From: UBA2233 sp002347965 [NCBI: Nitrospirae bacterium UBA2233]
GTDB taxonomy: Bacteria; UBA2233
Direction: 5' to 3'
Length of the DNA: 48,792 bases
Assembly (NCBI GenBank): GCA_002347965.1
Contig: DDYN01000054.1
Coordinates: 1-48,792, forward strand
Positions 25,757 to 34,362 of this stretch are shown here, piece by piece. The notes under the pieces were generated by a model. That model did no database searches. It saw only the letters and a program-made list of their open reading frames with translations, and was not told where the DNA came from. How positions within the stretch are numbered: position 1 is the first letter of the stretch; every line of letters begins with the position of its first letter. The position numbers and the translations under genes were made by a program.

Positions 25757-26551
25757 CTATTCTTCAAGCCGTACTGTAAAAATCCGATTCGCTCGCCCGC
25801 CTTGTCCGATATCGATCACAACGGCACAAAAAATGCCCGGCCCGTCGGCGGGCTCAAACTTTGCAGGCATGCCGGTCAAAAATTTCTCGATCACCCGATC
25901 GGCACGCATGCCGATGACGGATTCTTTTGGCCCTGTCATTCCTGAATCCGTGATGAACGCCGCCCCTTTAGGGAGAACGGTTGCATCGGCCGTTTGCACG
26001 TGCGTATGCGTCCCGACCAGGGCGGATACCCGCCCGTCCAAGTAGCATGCCATCGCCCGTTTTTCAGAGGTCGCTTCGGCATGAAAATCTACAACTACAG
26101 GTACGCCTTCCGGAATGTCTTTTAGAATTTCATCGGCGCGTGCAAACGGGCAGTCTCCGCTAGGGGGCATGTAGACTCTCCCTTGCAGGTTGATGACGGC
26201 AACCATGCCTTCCCCCCCGTTGACGCAGAAGCATCCGTGTCCCCTCCCTGGAGTGCGTGGAGAAAAATTGGCTGGCCTAAGAAGCCTTGGTTCTTCCTCC
26301 AGAAACGGCAAGATTTCCTTTTGGTCAAACACATGGTTCCCCGTGGTCAGGACGTCAACCCCCATAGAGAAGAAATGCTTCGCGATTTCTGGGGTAACCC
26401 CCCGGCCCCCGGCCGCATTCTCGGCGTTTGCCACGATAAAATCGATGCTGTGCTCTTGTCTTACGCCGCCTAGGAACCTTTCCAAGAGGCGCCTTCCTGT
26501 AGAGGCAAACACATCGCCGACAAACAGAACCTTCAAGCCTTTACTTGGCAT
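25757..26551 (-). CDS. ymdB: YmdB-family metallophosphoesterase
   Basis: A 264-residue calcineurin-like phosphodiesterase of the YmdB/TIGR00282 family, which cleaves 2',3'-cyclic nucleotides in studied homologues. The metal-binding motifs follow the family pattern: FVGDVFAS(T)GR near the start, ANAENAAGGRG, TTGNHVFDQ, DFHAEATSEK and GTHTHVQTAD. The ATG at 26551 overlaps the 3' end of rny (stop 26541) by 11 bases; the longer frame would begin at TTG 26557. Its place right behind rny suggests a shared role in RNA turnover, as in other bacteria, although that link is inferred. Confidence 0.93.
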   Translation of the reverse strand: MPSKGLKVLFVGDVFASTGRRLLERFLGGVRQEHSIDFIVANAENAAGGRGVTPEIAKHFFSMGVDVLTTGNHVFDQKEILPFLEEEPRLLRPANFSPRTPGRGHGCFCVNGGEGMVAVINLQGRVYMPPSGDCPFARADEILKDIPEGVPVVVDFHAEATSEKRAMACYLDGRVSALVGTHTHVQTADATVLPKGAAFITDSGMTGPKESVIGMRADRVIEKFLTGMPAKFEPADGPGIFCAVVIDIGQGGRANRIFTVRLEE

Positions 26552-28097
26552 GCTCAATCGCCCGAACCTCCCGGATAACAGTAACCTTGATCTTGCCCGG
26601 ATACGTCAGCTCGGATTCGATCTTTTTGGCGATCTCCCTGGCAAGCATGGCCGTTTTGGCGTCGTTGACCATTACCGAATGAACGACAACCCGAAGCTCG
26701 CGTCCGGCCTGGAGTGCATACGCCTTTTCGATCCCATCGAACCCGAGTGCGACCTTTTCTAGGGTTTCAAGCCGTTTGATGTAATGCTCGTACGTTTCCT
26801 TTCTTGCGCCCGGGCGCGCCCCCGATATCGCATCCGCCGCCTGCACGAGAATCGGCCAGATGCTTTGGATCGGCACCTCCTCGTGGTGGCCTTCGATCCC
26901 GTGCACAATCTCGGCAGGCTCGCCGTAACGTCTGGCTAGATCGGCTCCGATTAGGGCATGAGGCCCCTCGACCTCGTGGCTTACGGCCTTGCCGATGTCA
27001 TGAAGAACAGCCGCCCTTTTGGCTATTTTGACGTCCAACCCGAGTTCTGCGGCCATTATCGAGCAAATGTAGGCCGCCTCGACCGAATGGGAAAGCACGT
27101 TCTGAGCGTAGGAGGTCCGATATTTGAGCATACCCAAATACCGGACAAGCTCGGGATGCATGCTTTGAATGCCGAGCTCAAAAAGGGCGCTTTGACCGGC
27201 CTCGAGGATCATCTTTTCCATTTCTTCTTCGGTCTTTTTGACGACCTCTTCGATCCTCGCCGGATGGATCCTTCCGTCCGCCACGAGCTTTTCCAGCGAC
27301 AGACGCGCGATCTCCCGGCGGATCGGGTTGTGCGAAGAGAGGATGACGGCATCGGGAGTATCGTCCACGATAACATCCACGGCCGTCGCCGCCTCGATCG
27401 CCCGGATGTTCCTACCCTCCCTGCCGATGATTCGGCCCTTCATGTCGTTGGAAGGTAAATCTACGACAGAAACCGTCCTTTCTTGGGTATACTCTCCGGC
27501 ATACCGCTGAATGGCAAGGCCGATGATCATCTTGGCCTTCTTCGTGGCATCGGCCTGTGCCTCGTCCAAAATCTCCTTGGCAACCTTGCTCGCCTCCATC
27601 CGCGCCTCTTCGGTTACGGCTTCGAGAACCCTTTGCTTGGCCTCCTCCCGGGTCATTCCGCCGACCTCTTCGAGCCGATCCATGATAGACTTTTTAAGCT
27701 CAGCCAACTCTTCTTCTTTGGTTTCAAGAGATTTTCCCCGGCTTCTGAGCTCTCTTTCTTGCTTGAGGATGTCGTACTCCCTCTTTTCGATCTGCTCTAC
27801 CTTGCGCTCCAAGTGCTCCTGGCGCTGCAAGAGCTTTTTCTCCAGGCTGACAAGCTCTTGGTGTCTTTGGGAGACTTCCTTTTCAAAGTCCTCCTTGGCC
27901 TTAATTAGGAGGGTTTTCTCCGCGATTTTGGCTTCTTTGAGCATCTGGTCTGCCCGATGTCGGGCTTCTTGAAGAAGCCCTTCGGCCTGTTCCCGCAAGC
28001 CCCTTTCCTTTGACTTCCAAACCTTCGGGAACAGCCAAAGCCCCAACAGGACCCCTAGACCTAAGGCAATCGTTGCAACCACTAGCACTTCCAACAT
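26541..28097 (-). CDS. rny: Ribonuclease Y
   Basis: A membrane-bound endoribonuclease that starts mRNA decay. The 518-residue form begins at ATG 28097, which has AAGGAG nine bases upstream; the frame remains open upstream to 28304 but lacks family sequence there. Seen: one N-terminal transmembrane helix (LEVLVVATIALGLGVLLGLW), a long charged coiled coil (about 25-200), a KH RNA-binding domain (KGRIIGREGRNIRAIE) and an HD domain (VLHDIGKAVSHEVEGPHALIG, followed by GHHEE). The start lies 4 bases after the stop of fthC. Confidence 0.96.
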   Translation of the reverse strand: MLEVLVVATIALGLGVLLGLWLFPKVWKSKERGLREQAEGLLQEARHRADQMLKEAKIAEKTLLIKAKEDFEKEVSQRHQELVSLEKKLLQRQEHLERKVEQIEKREYDILKQERELRSRGKSLETKEEELAELKKSIMDRLEEVGGMTREEAKQRVLEAVTEEARMEASKVAKEILDEAQADATKKAKMIIGLAIQRYAGEYTQERTVSVVDLPSNDMKGRIIGREGRNIRAIEAATAVDVIVDDTPDAVILSSHNPIRREIARLSLEKLVADGRIHPARIEEVVKKTEEEMEKMILEAGQSALFELGIQSMHPELVRYLGMLKYRTSYAQNVLSHSVEAAYICSIMAAELGLDVKIAKRAAVLHDIGKAVSHEVEGPHALIGADLARRYGEPAEIVHGIEGHHEEVPIQSIWPILVQAADAISGARPGARKETYEHYIKRLETLEKVALGFDGIEKAYALQAGRELRVVVHSVMVNDAKTAMLAREIAKKIESELTYPGKIKVTVIREVRAIEHAK

Positions 28098-28101
28098 GAT
28101 G

Positions 28102-28710
28102 TTAAACTCCTTCCGGCTGAAGTTGATGGCGGTAAGCCGTACACGACAAGGCCTGCTCTTCGGTAACCACAATATCCACGGGTTGATCCCATGCGTCGAC
28201 GGGAAGCGACAGGCAAAGGCTGGCCTCGAAACAGACACCAATCTTGATAACGAACGGGGGAAGCGTGGCAAGAAACCGATCGAAGTGCCCCTTGCCACGA
28301 CCAAGCCTGTATCCCCGAAGGTCGAACGCCAGCCCTGGGACGAACAAGACGTCCCCGGGACGAGGGTCCAACGCCTTCCCTCCGATGGGCTCTGGCATGC
28401 CGTAGCGGCCGATCGTCAGCTTGGCAAGGGGGTCAAGGACTAGATAAACGAGGGTTTTGTTGAAAACCTTGGGCAAGAAAGGTTGTCGCTGCTCAGCAAA
28501 AGCCCATTCAAAGGCCTTTTGTGGCTTCGGTTCTCCAGGAAGCGGGGCATACAACCCTATCTGGGAAGCCTTCTTGAGGGCTCCGAGCCCGATCGCTCGC
28601 TCCCAGAGCGTATGGCTTGCCTTAAGAAGGCTTGCCTGATCCAAGCTCCCGCGGGGCTTCAGCGTCCTCCTGAGCTCCGCTTTCGAGCTTGCAGTACAAA
28701 ATTCTCGCAT
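28102..28710 (-). CDS. fthC: 5-formyltetrahydrofolate cyclo-ligase
   Basis: Converts 5-formyl- to 5,10-methenyl-tetrahydrofolate using ATP, salvaging folate. The product is 202 residues from ATG 28710, chosen because GGAGAGGA stands directly upstream; the frame extends to 28734 without a better site. Family motifs seen: LYAPLPGEP, the LDPRPGDVLFVPGLAFDLRGYRLGRGKGHFDRFL block that binds ATP and substrate (GxRLGxGxGxYD type, here with His-Phe-Asp), and the C-terminal DQPVDIVVTE. First coding gene behind the 6S-like RNA at 28735-28987; in many proteobacteria 6S RNA also lies directly before this gene. Confidence 0.93.
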   Translation of the reverse strand: MREFCTASSKAELRRTLKPRGSLDQASLLKASHTLWERAIGLGALKKASQIGLYAPLPGEPKPQKAFEWAFAEQRQPFLPKVFNKTLVYLVLDPLAKLTIGRYGMPEPIGGKALDPRPGDVLFVPGLAFDLRGYRLGRGKGHFDRFLATLPPFVIKIGVCFEASLCLSLPVDAWDQPVDIVVTEEQALSCTAYRHQLQPEGV

Positions 28711-28734
28711 TGTCCTCTCCGCCCGTACGCCCAA

Positions 28735-28987
28735 GCGGAAAGGATGGCTTTTGCTTCGTCCTCGTCGGGATTTCTTTAAGACCCAAAGAGCCTTTAGGGG
28801 TGTCGTTCCTTCAGTGGATTCCAGACCGCTTCAAGCGCATCAACTCGCCGTTGTGCCCGAAAACCCGCCCGCATATCTCATACGTCATCCACTTCGCTCC
28901 TGTAAGCCCCTTTTTCAAGCCTCTCAAGGCAACCCTGGTCTTAAAAATTACGAGCTCCTAGGCGTTTGAACAGCCTTCCTTTGCCGC
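28735..28987 (-). ncRNA. Rod-shaped structured RNA, candidate 6S RNA (ssrS)
   Basis: On the minus strand the ends pair: GCGGCAAAGGAAGGCT (plus 28972-28987) with AGCCATCCTTTCCGC (plus 28735-28749), 14 pairs with one bulged C and one A-A mismatch. Nested inside, in order, are CTCGT/ACGAG, TTTAAGACC/GGTCTTAAA (plus 28937-28945 with 28775-28783), AGGGG/CCCCT (28907-28911 with 28796-28800) and AGTGGAT/ATCCACT (28887-28893 with 28813-28819). This gives a closing stem, an open central bubble and an apical stem, as in 6S RNA, which mimics an open promoter and binds RNA polymerase. It lies between ftsY and fthC, the classic ssrS position. At 253 nt it is longer than the usual 180-200. A palindromic mobile element is the alternative. 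Confidence 0.5.
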
Positions 28988-29090
28988 CGGTGAGCCAGAT
29001 TTCTTCTTGTTCTCGACCGCTGGATGTTTAGATTACCTACTTTCCCTTATAGGTTAGCACGAATACCGATCAGGAGGCAACCTGAAGAGC

Positions 29091-30083
29091 TCAAAAAGAC
29101 CTAGAAAGCAGGGCTTCAGCGTAAGAAGAAGGGTCAAACAAAAGCAGGTCCCCAAGGTCTTCCCCGACGCCTAGAAAATATACCGGCAATCCTAGCTCCA
29201 TCGCTATCGCCAAGACGATCCCGCCCTTTGCCGTTCCGTCCATTTTGGTCAGAATAACCCCTTGGGCTCCTACCGCTTGAACGAACTGGCGCGCCTGCTC
29301 GAGCGCATTCTGACCCTGCGTAGCATCAAGGACAAGAAGAACGCGGACAGGAAACCCGGAAGACTCCGCCACACGTCTCATCTTTTTTAACTCCTCGATC
29401 AACGGAGCCTTTGTGTGCAATCTACCAGCCGTATCCACAAGAAGCGTATCCACCCCCTGCGCTTCAAACACGCGAATGGCGTCGTACAGGACGGCAGACG
29501 GGCTCTGTTTTGGTTCCCCCTTGACGACCGGAACGGATGCGCGCCCGGCAAGAATCTCGAGCTGGGAAACGGCCCCGGCGCGGAACGTATCGCAGGCTGC
29601 CAACAGCACCTTTTTGCCTTTGCCCTGGATATACCTGGCAAGCTTGACAAGGGTCGTGGTCTTGCCCGATCCGTTGACGCCTATCGTCAGGCAAACTTGC
29701 CTTTCATCCCAAAGCCCTTCGGTGTTCGCCCGGGGAGCTTCGAGAATCGAGACGATTTTCTGCGTAAGCATGGCCTTAACTTCTTCAAACTCGGCAGATT
29801 GCGCAAGCTGCCGCCCGAGAGAGGACAGGATTTCATGGGTTGCCCGGTACCCTACGTCGGCACTCAAGAGCACCTCTTCAAGCTTTTCCTTCCAGTCTAG
29901 GGGAAGCTGCCCCTTTCCCGTCCAAAGAGGCCTTAGGCGTTCCCACAAGTTAGGCTTCGGGGCAGACGAAGGGCCACGACGCCTTTTTCTTGCCCACACG
30001 AAAACACCAATCAGACATAGGGCGATCAGCAGAGCAAGAAGAAGCGAAGAAACGACCCACTCTTGACGAACATCCATATCCAT
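29091..30083 (-). CDS. ftsY: Signal recognition particle receptor FtsY
   Basis: GTPase that docks SRP-bound ribosomes at the membrane. The 330-residue product starts at ATG 30083 (AAGGGTGA upstream; the frame extends to 30116). It has an N-terminal transmembrane helix (SSLLLALLIALCLIGVFVW) followed by RKRRR instead of the long acidic domain of E. coli FtsY, then the N domain, and a GTPase with G1 GVNGSGKTTT, LAACDTFRAGA, VDTAGRLHTK and TKMDGTAKGG. A true membrane anchor is seen in several other bacteria. It is divergent from the C45-type gene, and the 6S-like RNA follows. Confidence 0.95.
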   Translation of the reverse strand: MDMDVRQEWVVSSLLLALLIALCLIGVFVWARKRRRGPSSAPKPNLWERLRPLWTGKGQLPLDWKEKLEEVLLSADVGYRATHEILSSLGRQLAQSAEFEEVKAMLTQKIVSILEAPRANTEGLWDERQVCLTIGVNGSGKTTTLVKLARYIQGKGKKVLLAACDTFRAGAVSQLEILAGRASVPVVKGEPKQSPSAVLYDAIRVFEAQGVDTLLVDTAGRLHTKAPLIEELKKMRRVAESSGFPVRVLLVLDATQGQNALEQARQFVQAVGAQGVILTKMDGTAKGGIVLAIAMELGLPVYFLGVGEDLGDLLLFDPSSYAEALLSRSF

Positions 30084-30183
30084 TAAGTCACCCTTATACC
30101 AAAGGCTGGCCAACAACGGCCGTAATCGTGTAAACTTCCAAACGCTATCTTAAACAACTCACGCCGGGAAGGAAAACCCCACC

Positions 30184-31695
30184 ATGCGTAAGCCGTTTTC
30201 TAAGCCTTGCCTGCTGGCCTGGCTCGCGCTGATGCTCGTTGTAGCCCTGCCCGGTTTCAGCTTTGCCGCCCCTTCGGCCTTCGAGGAGGGGGTTCGCATC
30301 GGCCAGAGCACAAAATACCTGCTAAAACAGGTATCGGAGCGGGCAACTCAGGGCAAGGATGACGAAACAACGCAAAGGGGGCTTGCGATGGCTCAAGCCC
30401 ACTTGAGAACCCTCCAGGAAAACTGGCCTGAACAGCTCGAGCGCCTCAGTGGCATTGCACAAGGAAGTGGTGTTGGGCTCGATGAGCTTGGGCTCGTATC
30501 GATGTTTTTTACCAAGTTTAACTGCGCCCAGTCGGCAAGCGCCCCTCCTGCGACCAAAGACGGCGCTGTTTACCTCTCATGGAACCTGGACCTGGTCAAT
30601 ATCGCCAAGCCGTTGTTTGCCCTGCCCTTGCTTAGCGTGATCAGCCCCGACGGCGGCTACAAAGCCCTGGTCCTTGGAGTTCCTTACCTGTTGGGTATCG
30701 GCTTGATGAACGAAAAGGGGCTTTCTTTGGCCGGCGCCTCGATTACGGTGTCCGACTCGGGCGAAGGGCTTACACCGTTTGAATTGAGCCTGCTCATCAT
30801 GGAGCGTTGCAGGAGCGTAGAGGAGGCGGTCAACCTGCTAGAGAGCGTCCCTCGCTTCTCCACGGACGACTACTTCTGGGGGAACTTCACCAACTGGAGC
30901 TTTAGCCTTGCCGACGCCCAAGGAGGGATCGGGACCGCCGAATTCACGTCGCACTCTATCGCAAGCGCGTTTGGCGACAACGGAATCCTGGCAAGGGCGA
31001 ACTGCTACGACTACCTACCCCAAGAACTCACTAGCTGCTCGCCCGAGAACCCGATGTACAGGGGGGCATCCGACGCCTACGCCGCCTTCGGCTCGATGGC
31101 CAGGGAGGCGAGGATGTACGAGCTTCTGCGCCTGCACTACGGAAACATCACGCTCCAGGACATTCAGTCTTTCACGGCCGACACGAACGGGGGCAAGCCT
31201 TTCTTGGGCGGAGAATCGGGAAGCTGGTGGACAATCGAACGACACACCCATACGCTCCAAGAAGAAATCAATCAGCCCCTGGGGCTACCCTACGTCCCGC
31301 TTTTAGACGACCTGCTTCAGGTCTCGACCACCGTGGGGTTCGTCATGGAGCCAAAACGCCGGACTCTGTGGGTTTCCTTGGGGCATCCAGGCCAGGTACC
31401 GTACTTGCCCGTTGATCTAGGAAGGCTAATCGGCCCGGACGCCCAGGGCCTGACAGAAACCGAAGAACCCTCACAAAACGCCGCCCGGCTCGTCAACGCT
31501 TGGGTTGCATTCTTGACCGAAGCGTTCAGAAGCGCCCAAAACTTCGCCGGATTCTATTCCGCGGTCGGCCGGGAGCTCGAAAACCTCGGATTGCCTCGAT
31601 TGACAGGCCAGCTGCTCATTGATAGTATAAACTTGCTTGACCTCTATGACGTGTTAAACCCGTCACCCAATCATCCGGCGGAGGAAGGGGAATGA
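30184..31695 (+). CDS. Secreted C45-type peptidase/acyltransferase
   Basis: A 503-residue protein with a signal peptide (LLAWLALMLVVALPGFSFA, cut near 28). It resembles the C45 (acyl-CoA:6-aminopenicillanate acyltransferase / choloylglycine-like Ntn) fold: Cys114 in KFNCAQSAS is placed as the nucleophile revealed by autoproteolysis, followed by LSWNLDL, a VLGVPYLLGIGLMNEKGLSLAGAS block and SFSLADAQGG. Such enzymes cleave or transfer acyl groups on amides. The C-terminal 130 residues match nothing I recognise. GGAAGGA precedes the ATG. It starts a three-gene plus-strand operon with the rhodanese and the LolA-like protein. Natural substrate unknown; a role in envelope amide turnover is inference. 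Confidence 0.75.
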   Translation: MRKPFSKPCLLAWLALMLVVALPGFSFAAPSAFEEGVRIGQSTKYLLKQVSERATQGKDDETTQRGLAMAQAHLRTLQENWPEQLERLSGIAQGSGVGLDELGLVSMFFTKFNCAQSASAPPATKDGAVYLSWNLDLVNIAKPLFALPLLSVISPDGGYKALVLGVPYLLGIGLMNEKGLSLAGASITVSDSGEGLTPFELSLLIMERCRSVEEAVNLLESVPRFSTDDYFWGNFTNWSFSLADAQGGIGTAEFTSHSIASAFGDNGILARANCYDYLPQELTSCSPENPMYRGASDAYAAFGSMAREARMYELLRLHYGNITLQDIQSFTADTNGGKPFLGGESGSWWTIERHTHTLQEEINQPLGLPYVPLLDDLLQVSTTVGFVMEPKRRTLWVSLGHPGQVPYLPVDLGRLIGPDAQGLTETEEPSQNAARLVNAWVAFLTEAFRSAQNFAGFYSAVGRELENLGLPRLTGQLLIDSINLLDLYDVLNPSPNHPAEEGE

Positions 31696-32132
31696 GAAAA
31701 TATCCCGTATATTCGGGACTTTTTGTGCTTTTGATCGCAACGCTGCTTCTTGGGTTTCCCGCCCGCAACAAGGCCCGCGAGAATTTGGCTTCGTGCAAAG
31801 AAAGGGTTCTATCGCTCGACGAGTTTCAAAAGCTCCGCCAAGAGAAGGGGAGCGAGCTCGTCGTTGTGGACGCAAGGACACAAGAATCATTCAAGCTAGG
31901 CCGTATCCCGGGCGCTTTAAACGTTCCGGCCGACAAGATCAAACAGCCGGCCTTCCGCAGCCTTCTACCAAAAGAGAAAAAAACGCCGATCGTTTTCTAT
32001 TGCGCAGGCCCCCAGTGCTCCGCGGCCTGTAAAGCGGCAATTCAAGCCAAGGGTTTTGGCTACGAAGAATTTCGGATATACGAGGGAGGATACCCCGAAT
32101 GGAGCCAAAAAGGCTTGCCCATAGAGCGTTAA
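31692..32132 (+). CDS. Membrane-anchored rhodanese-domain protein
   Basis: A 146-residue protein with an N-terminal hydrophobic segment (LFVLLIATLLLGFPA) and one rhodanese domain (about 37-144). The active-site loop is CAGPQCS starting at Cys104, and VVVDARTQESFKLGRIPGALNVP is the family's first half. It could carry sulfur as a persulfide in the periplasm. Its ATG overlaps the stop of the C45-type gene (ATGA), so the two are coupled. The substrate is not indicated. Confidence 0.87.
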   Translation: MRKYPVYSGLFVLLIATLLLGFPARNKARENLASCKERVLSLDEFQKLRQEKGSELVVVDARTQESFKLGRIPGALNVPADKIKQPAFRSLLPKEKKTPIVFYCAGPQCSAACKAAIQAKGFGYEEFRIYEGGYPEWSQKGLPIER

Positions 32133-32962
32133 CCAAAGGCTCCAACCTAAAGCCTTCGAGGCGAAAAGGCTTAACGGCTTGGTATCTTCCGCTGGTCTGT
32201 ATCGTCGTCTTCCTTGGTCTACAGCCGAGGCTTGCGGCCACGGAAGAGCTTTCCGCCAAAGAAATCGTCCGGCGTATGACGTCGATCTCTGACATGGCGA
32301 AAGATAGCACCTCACGCGCGCACATGGTGCTGATTGATTCAAAAGGCGCCAAAATAGATCGTACGATGGTCACCTACAGGCTGACGCTTGAAAACGGGAG
32401 CAAATCCCTGATCGTTTTCACCGCCCCCGCGGACGTGAAGGGTACGGCCCTGCTTGTCTGGTCGTACGAGGACAAGGACGACGAGCAATGGCTCTACCTA
32501 CCCGCTTACGAGAGGGTCCGTCGGATTACCTCCTCTGGAAAAGGCGAGGGCTTCGTGGGGTCGGACCTCTCTTTCAGCGACCTTGAAGAAAGGGGCTTGG
32601 AGGAGTTCCGCTATTCCAAGGGGCAAGACGTGAACGAAGGCGGGTTAGACTGCTACGCCATCGAAGCAGTCCCGAACGAAAAGGACTACCCTTACGCCAA
32701 GATTCGTTACGCAATCGATAAAAAAACCTTCCTTCCCGCCAAGATCGAGCTTTTTGACTGGGATAACGCCTCAAAGGCCTTCAAGATTGCGACGTGCCGA
32801 GATTTTCGGGAGACCGACGGCATCCCCACGATCTTTTTTATGGAAATGCACAACATCAAAACCAACCATAAGACGCGGCTAATTCTCGAAGAAGCCCGTT
32901 ATAACACAGGGCTGAAGGAAGACCTGTTTACCCAGCGCTACCTGAGGCGCGGGATACCTTGA
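32099..32962 (+). CDS. LolA-like outer-membrane lipoprotein-sorting protein
   Basis: A 287-residue exported protein. After a basic N-terminus and a hydrophobic segment (WYLPLVCIVVFLGLQPRLA), the rest follows the family of LolA-like outer-membrane lipoprotein-sorting proteins: KEIVRRMTSISD, ALLVWSYEDKDDEQWLYLPA, RRITSSGKGEGFVGSDLSFSDLE and YDWD-like FDWDNASKAFKIA. The half-barrel fold carries hydrophobic ligands through the periplasm; some relatives work with RND-type exporters, but none is seen here. ATG 32099 overlaps the rhodanese gene by 34 bases and is supported by GGGAGGA eight bases upstream. Last gene of the trio. Confidence 0.87.
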   Translation: MEPKRLAHRALTKGSNLKPSRRKGLTAWYLPLVCIVVFLGLQPRLAATEELSAKEIVRRMTSISDMAKDSTSRAHMVLIDSKGAKIDRTMVTYRLTLENGSKSLIVFTAPADVKGTALLVWSYEDKDDEQWLYLPAYERVRRITSSGKGEGFVGSDLSFSDLEERGLEEFRYSKGQDVNEGGLDCYAIEAVPNEKDYPYAKIRYAIDKKTFLPAKIELFDWDNASKAFKIATCRDFRETDGIPTIFFMEMHNIKTNHKTRLILEEARYNTGLKEDLFTQRYLRRGIP

Positions 32963-32965
32963 CCC

Positions 32966-32994
32966 CTTAAAGCGCGCGTTCCCCCTGCTTTAAG
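32966..32994. terminator. Possible bidirectional hairpin between convergent genes
   Basis: CTTAAAGC (32966-32973) and GCTTTAAG (32987-32994) form a perfect 8-bp stem with a 13-base loop, just beyond the LolA-like stop and inside the last codons of the DedA gene. No T run follows on either strand, so termination is only suggested. Confidence 0.35.
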
Positions 32995-33614
32995 CTCGCC
33001 TGGTTCCGTTTGCGCTTGCTGTAGCGGGTTAGGGCATACAAGGCAAGGCCGAAGATGCAGCCAGCAACGAGCAACGCCTGGAACCTTTTAAGGTACGCTC
33101 GAACGAGCACGTCGTTGTCCCCGACGAGGTACCCAAGAAGCGCCAACACGCTCACCCATAACCCAGCCCCAAGTGTCGTGTAAAGACTGAAAGGTGCGAG
33201 GCCCATCGCAGCAAGCCCGGCGGGTAGCGAGATCAGCTGACGAATTACGGGTAAAAGCCTGCCGATGAACGTAGTAAAAGGCCCGTAGCGGGTAAAAAAA
33301 CTGCACGCCCGCTCGAAATCTTCTCTAGAAACGAACAAGTACTTGCCGTACTTTTCGAAGAAAGGCCTGCCGAGCCCGTAGGCGAGCGCATAGTTTACGT
33401 AAGCACCAACCAGACTTCCAAGGGTACCGGCAAGAATGGCGAGATAAAGGTTAAGCTCGCCCTTTTGGGAAAGGTAGCCCGCGGGGATCATGACGACCTC
33501 GCTGGGGAAGGGGATAAACGAGCTTTCAATCGCCATTAATAAGAATATCCCGAAGTAGCCCATCTGGCCGACAAGCCCTACAAGGAGGCGTACGAAGCCG
33601 TCCAGAATGCCCAA
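32967..33614 (-). CDS. DedA-family membrane protein
   Basis: A polytopic inner-membrane protein of the DedA/SNARE-associated family, involved in lipid carrier recycling and membrane homeostasis in studied members. The 215-residue form starts at TTG 33614, preceded by GGAGGTG, right after the stop of the SDR gene; a start at 33650 would overlap it without a ribosome site. Seen: hydrophobic helices, the motif ESSFIPFPSEVVMIPAGYL, and the conserved FTRYGPFTTFIGRLLPVIRQ with Arg residues. Last gene of the his superoperon. The coupled start links it to the SDR gene. Confidence 0.92.
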   Translation of the reverse strand: MGILDGFVRLLVGLVGQMGYFGIFLLMAIESSFIPFPSEVVMIPAGYLSQKGELNLYLAILAGTLGSLVGAYVNYALAYGLGRPFFEKYGKYLFVSREDFERACSFFTRYGPFTTFIGRLLPVIRQLISLPAGLAAMGLAPFSLYTTLGAGLWVSVLALLGYLVGDNDVLVRAYLKRFQALLVAGCIFGLALYALTRYSKRKRNQASLKQGERAL

Positions 33615-33615
33615 G

Positions 33616-34362
33616 CTACACCTCCAGCTCGATCGTTTGACCTGAAACAATCCCGGATTCCTCCGAGATCAGAAACTTCACCACCCCCGCCACGTCCATA
33701 GGGTGCGAAAAGCTCCTTGCAATCGAAGGGAGCGCGGATTCTTTCAGGCGTTTCTCCTCCGCCTTCTCGATCGAAAGGGCATAGCGAGGAGCAACCGCGT
33801 TGATCCTCACGCCCACAGGGGCGAGCTCAAAGGCAAGCGCACGGACCATGCCTACCACACCGGCCTTGCTTGCGGCGTAAAAGCTTTGGGATGGGGCTTC
33901 GAGCTCGCGGCCTGACGAGCCGAACAAAACGACCGACCCGCCGTCCTGATTGGCCCTAAGCGCGGGAAGAAACGCCTTGATGAGGTACAACGGACCAAGA
34001 AGGTTTACTCGAAGGACGCGTTCCATCTCTTCGGGCGTAGCCAGCTCGAGCGGAGCCCTCACCCAAACACCGGTCGCGTTGATGAGCGCATCCACTCCTT
34101 GAAGCGTCTCAAGCGCCGCATCGCGGGCTTCTTCTGCCGACTTTGAATCGCCCACGTCCAAAAAAATAGGCTTAGGTAGCGCCAGATCCCTGGCTAGACC
34201 CTCCGCCTTCTCTTTTCCTACGCAATAACTGAAAGAAACGTTGGCCCCTTCCAGGCTCAAGGCCCGCAGCAAGGCCTCCCCGATTTTCCCGGTGCCGCCT
34301 GCCACAAAGACCCGCTTCCCCTTAAGGCCCATGCGGGCGGCCGCGCCTCCGTTTCTCTTCAT
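33616..34362 (-). CDS. FabG-like short-chain dehydrogenase/reductase
   Basis: A 248-residue Rossmann oxidoreductase: NAD(P)-binding GGTGKIG (about 22-28), NATGVW, catalytic Ser in LFGSSGRE and YAASK (Tyr and Lys). Substrate unknown; related proteins reduce 3-ketoacyl groups, pteridines or sugars. It overlaps the 3' end of hisIE by 41 bases if the first ATG is used; an internal ATG at 34332 would still overlap by 11. Such an SDR at the end of a histidine operon has no obvious role in histidine synthesis. Confidence 0.88.
   Translation of the reverse strand: MKRNGGAAARMGLKGKRVFVAGGTGKIGEALLRALSLEGANVSFSYCVGKEKAEGLARDLALPKPIFLDVGDSKSAEEARDAALETLQGVDALINATGVWVRAPLELATPEEMERVLRVNLLGPLYLIKAFLPALRANQDGGSVVLFGSSGRELEAPSQSFYAASKAGVVGMVRALAFELAPVGVRINAVAPRYALSIEKAEEKRLKESALPSIARSFSHPMDVAGVVKFLISEESGIVSGQTIELEV

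Noticed and set aside
28811-28888. A 25-codon minus-strand frame (MTYEICGRVFG...) upstream of fthC
   Set aside because: It lies wholly within the nested helices of the RNA candidate, has no good ribosome site and matches no family I know; a structured RNA explains the region better.
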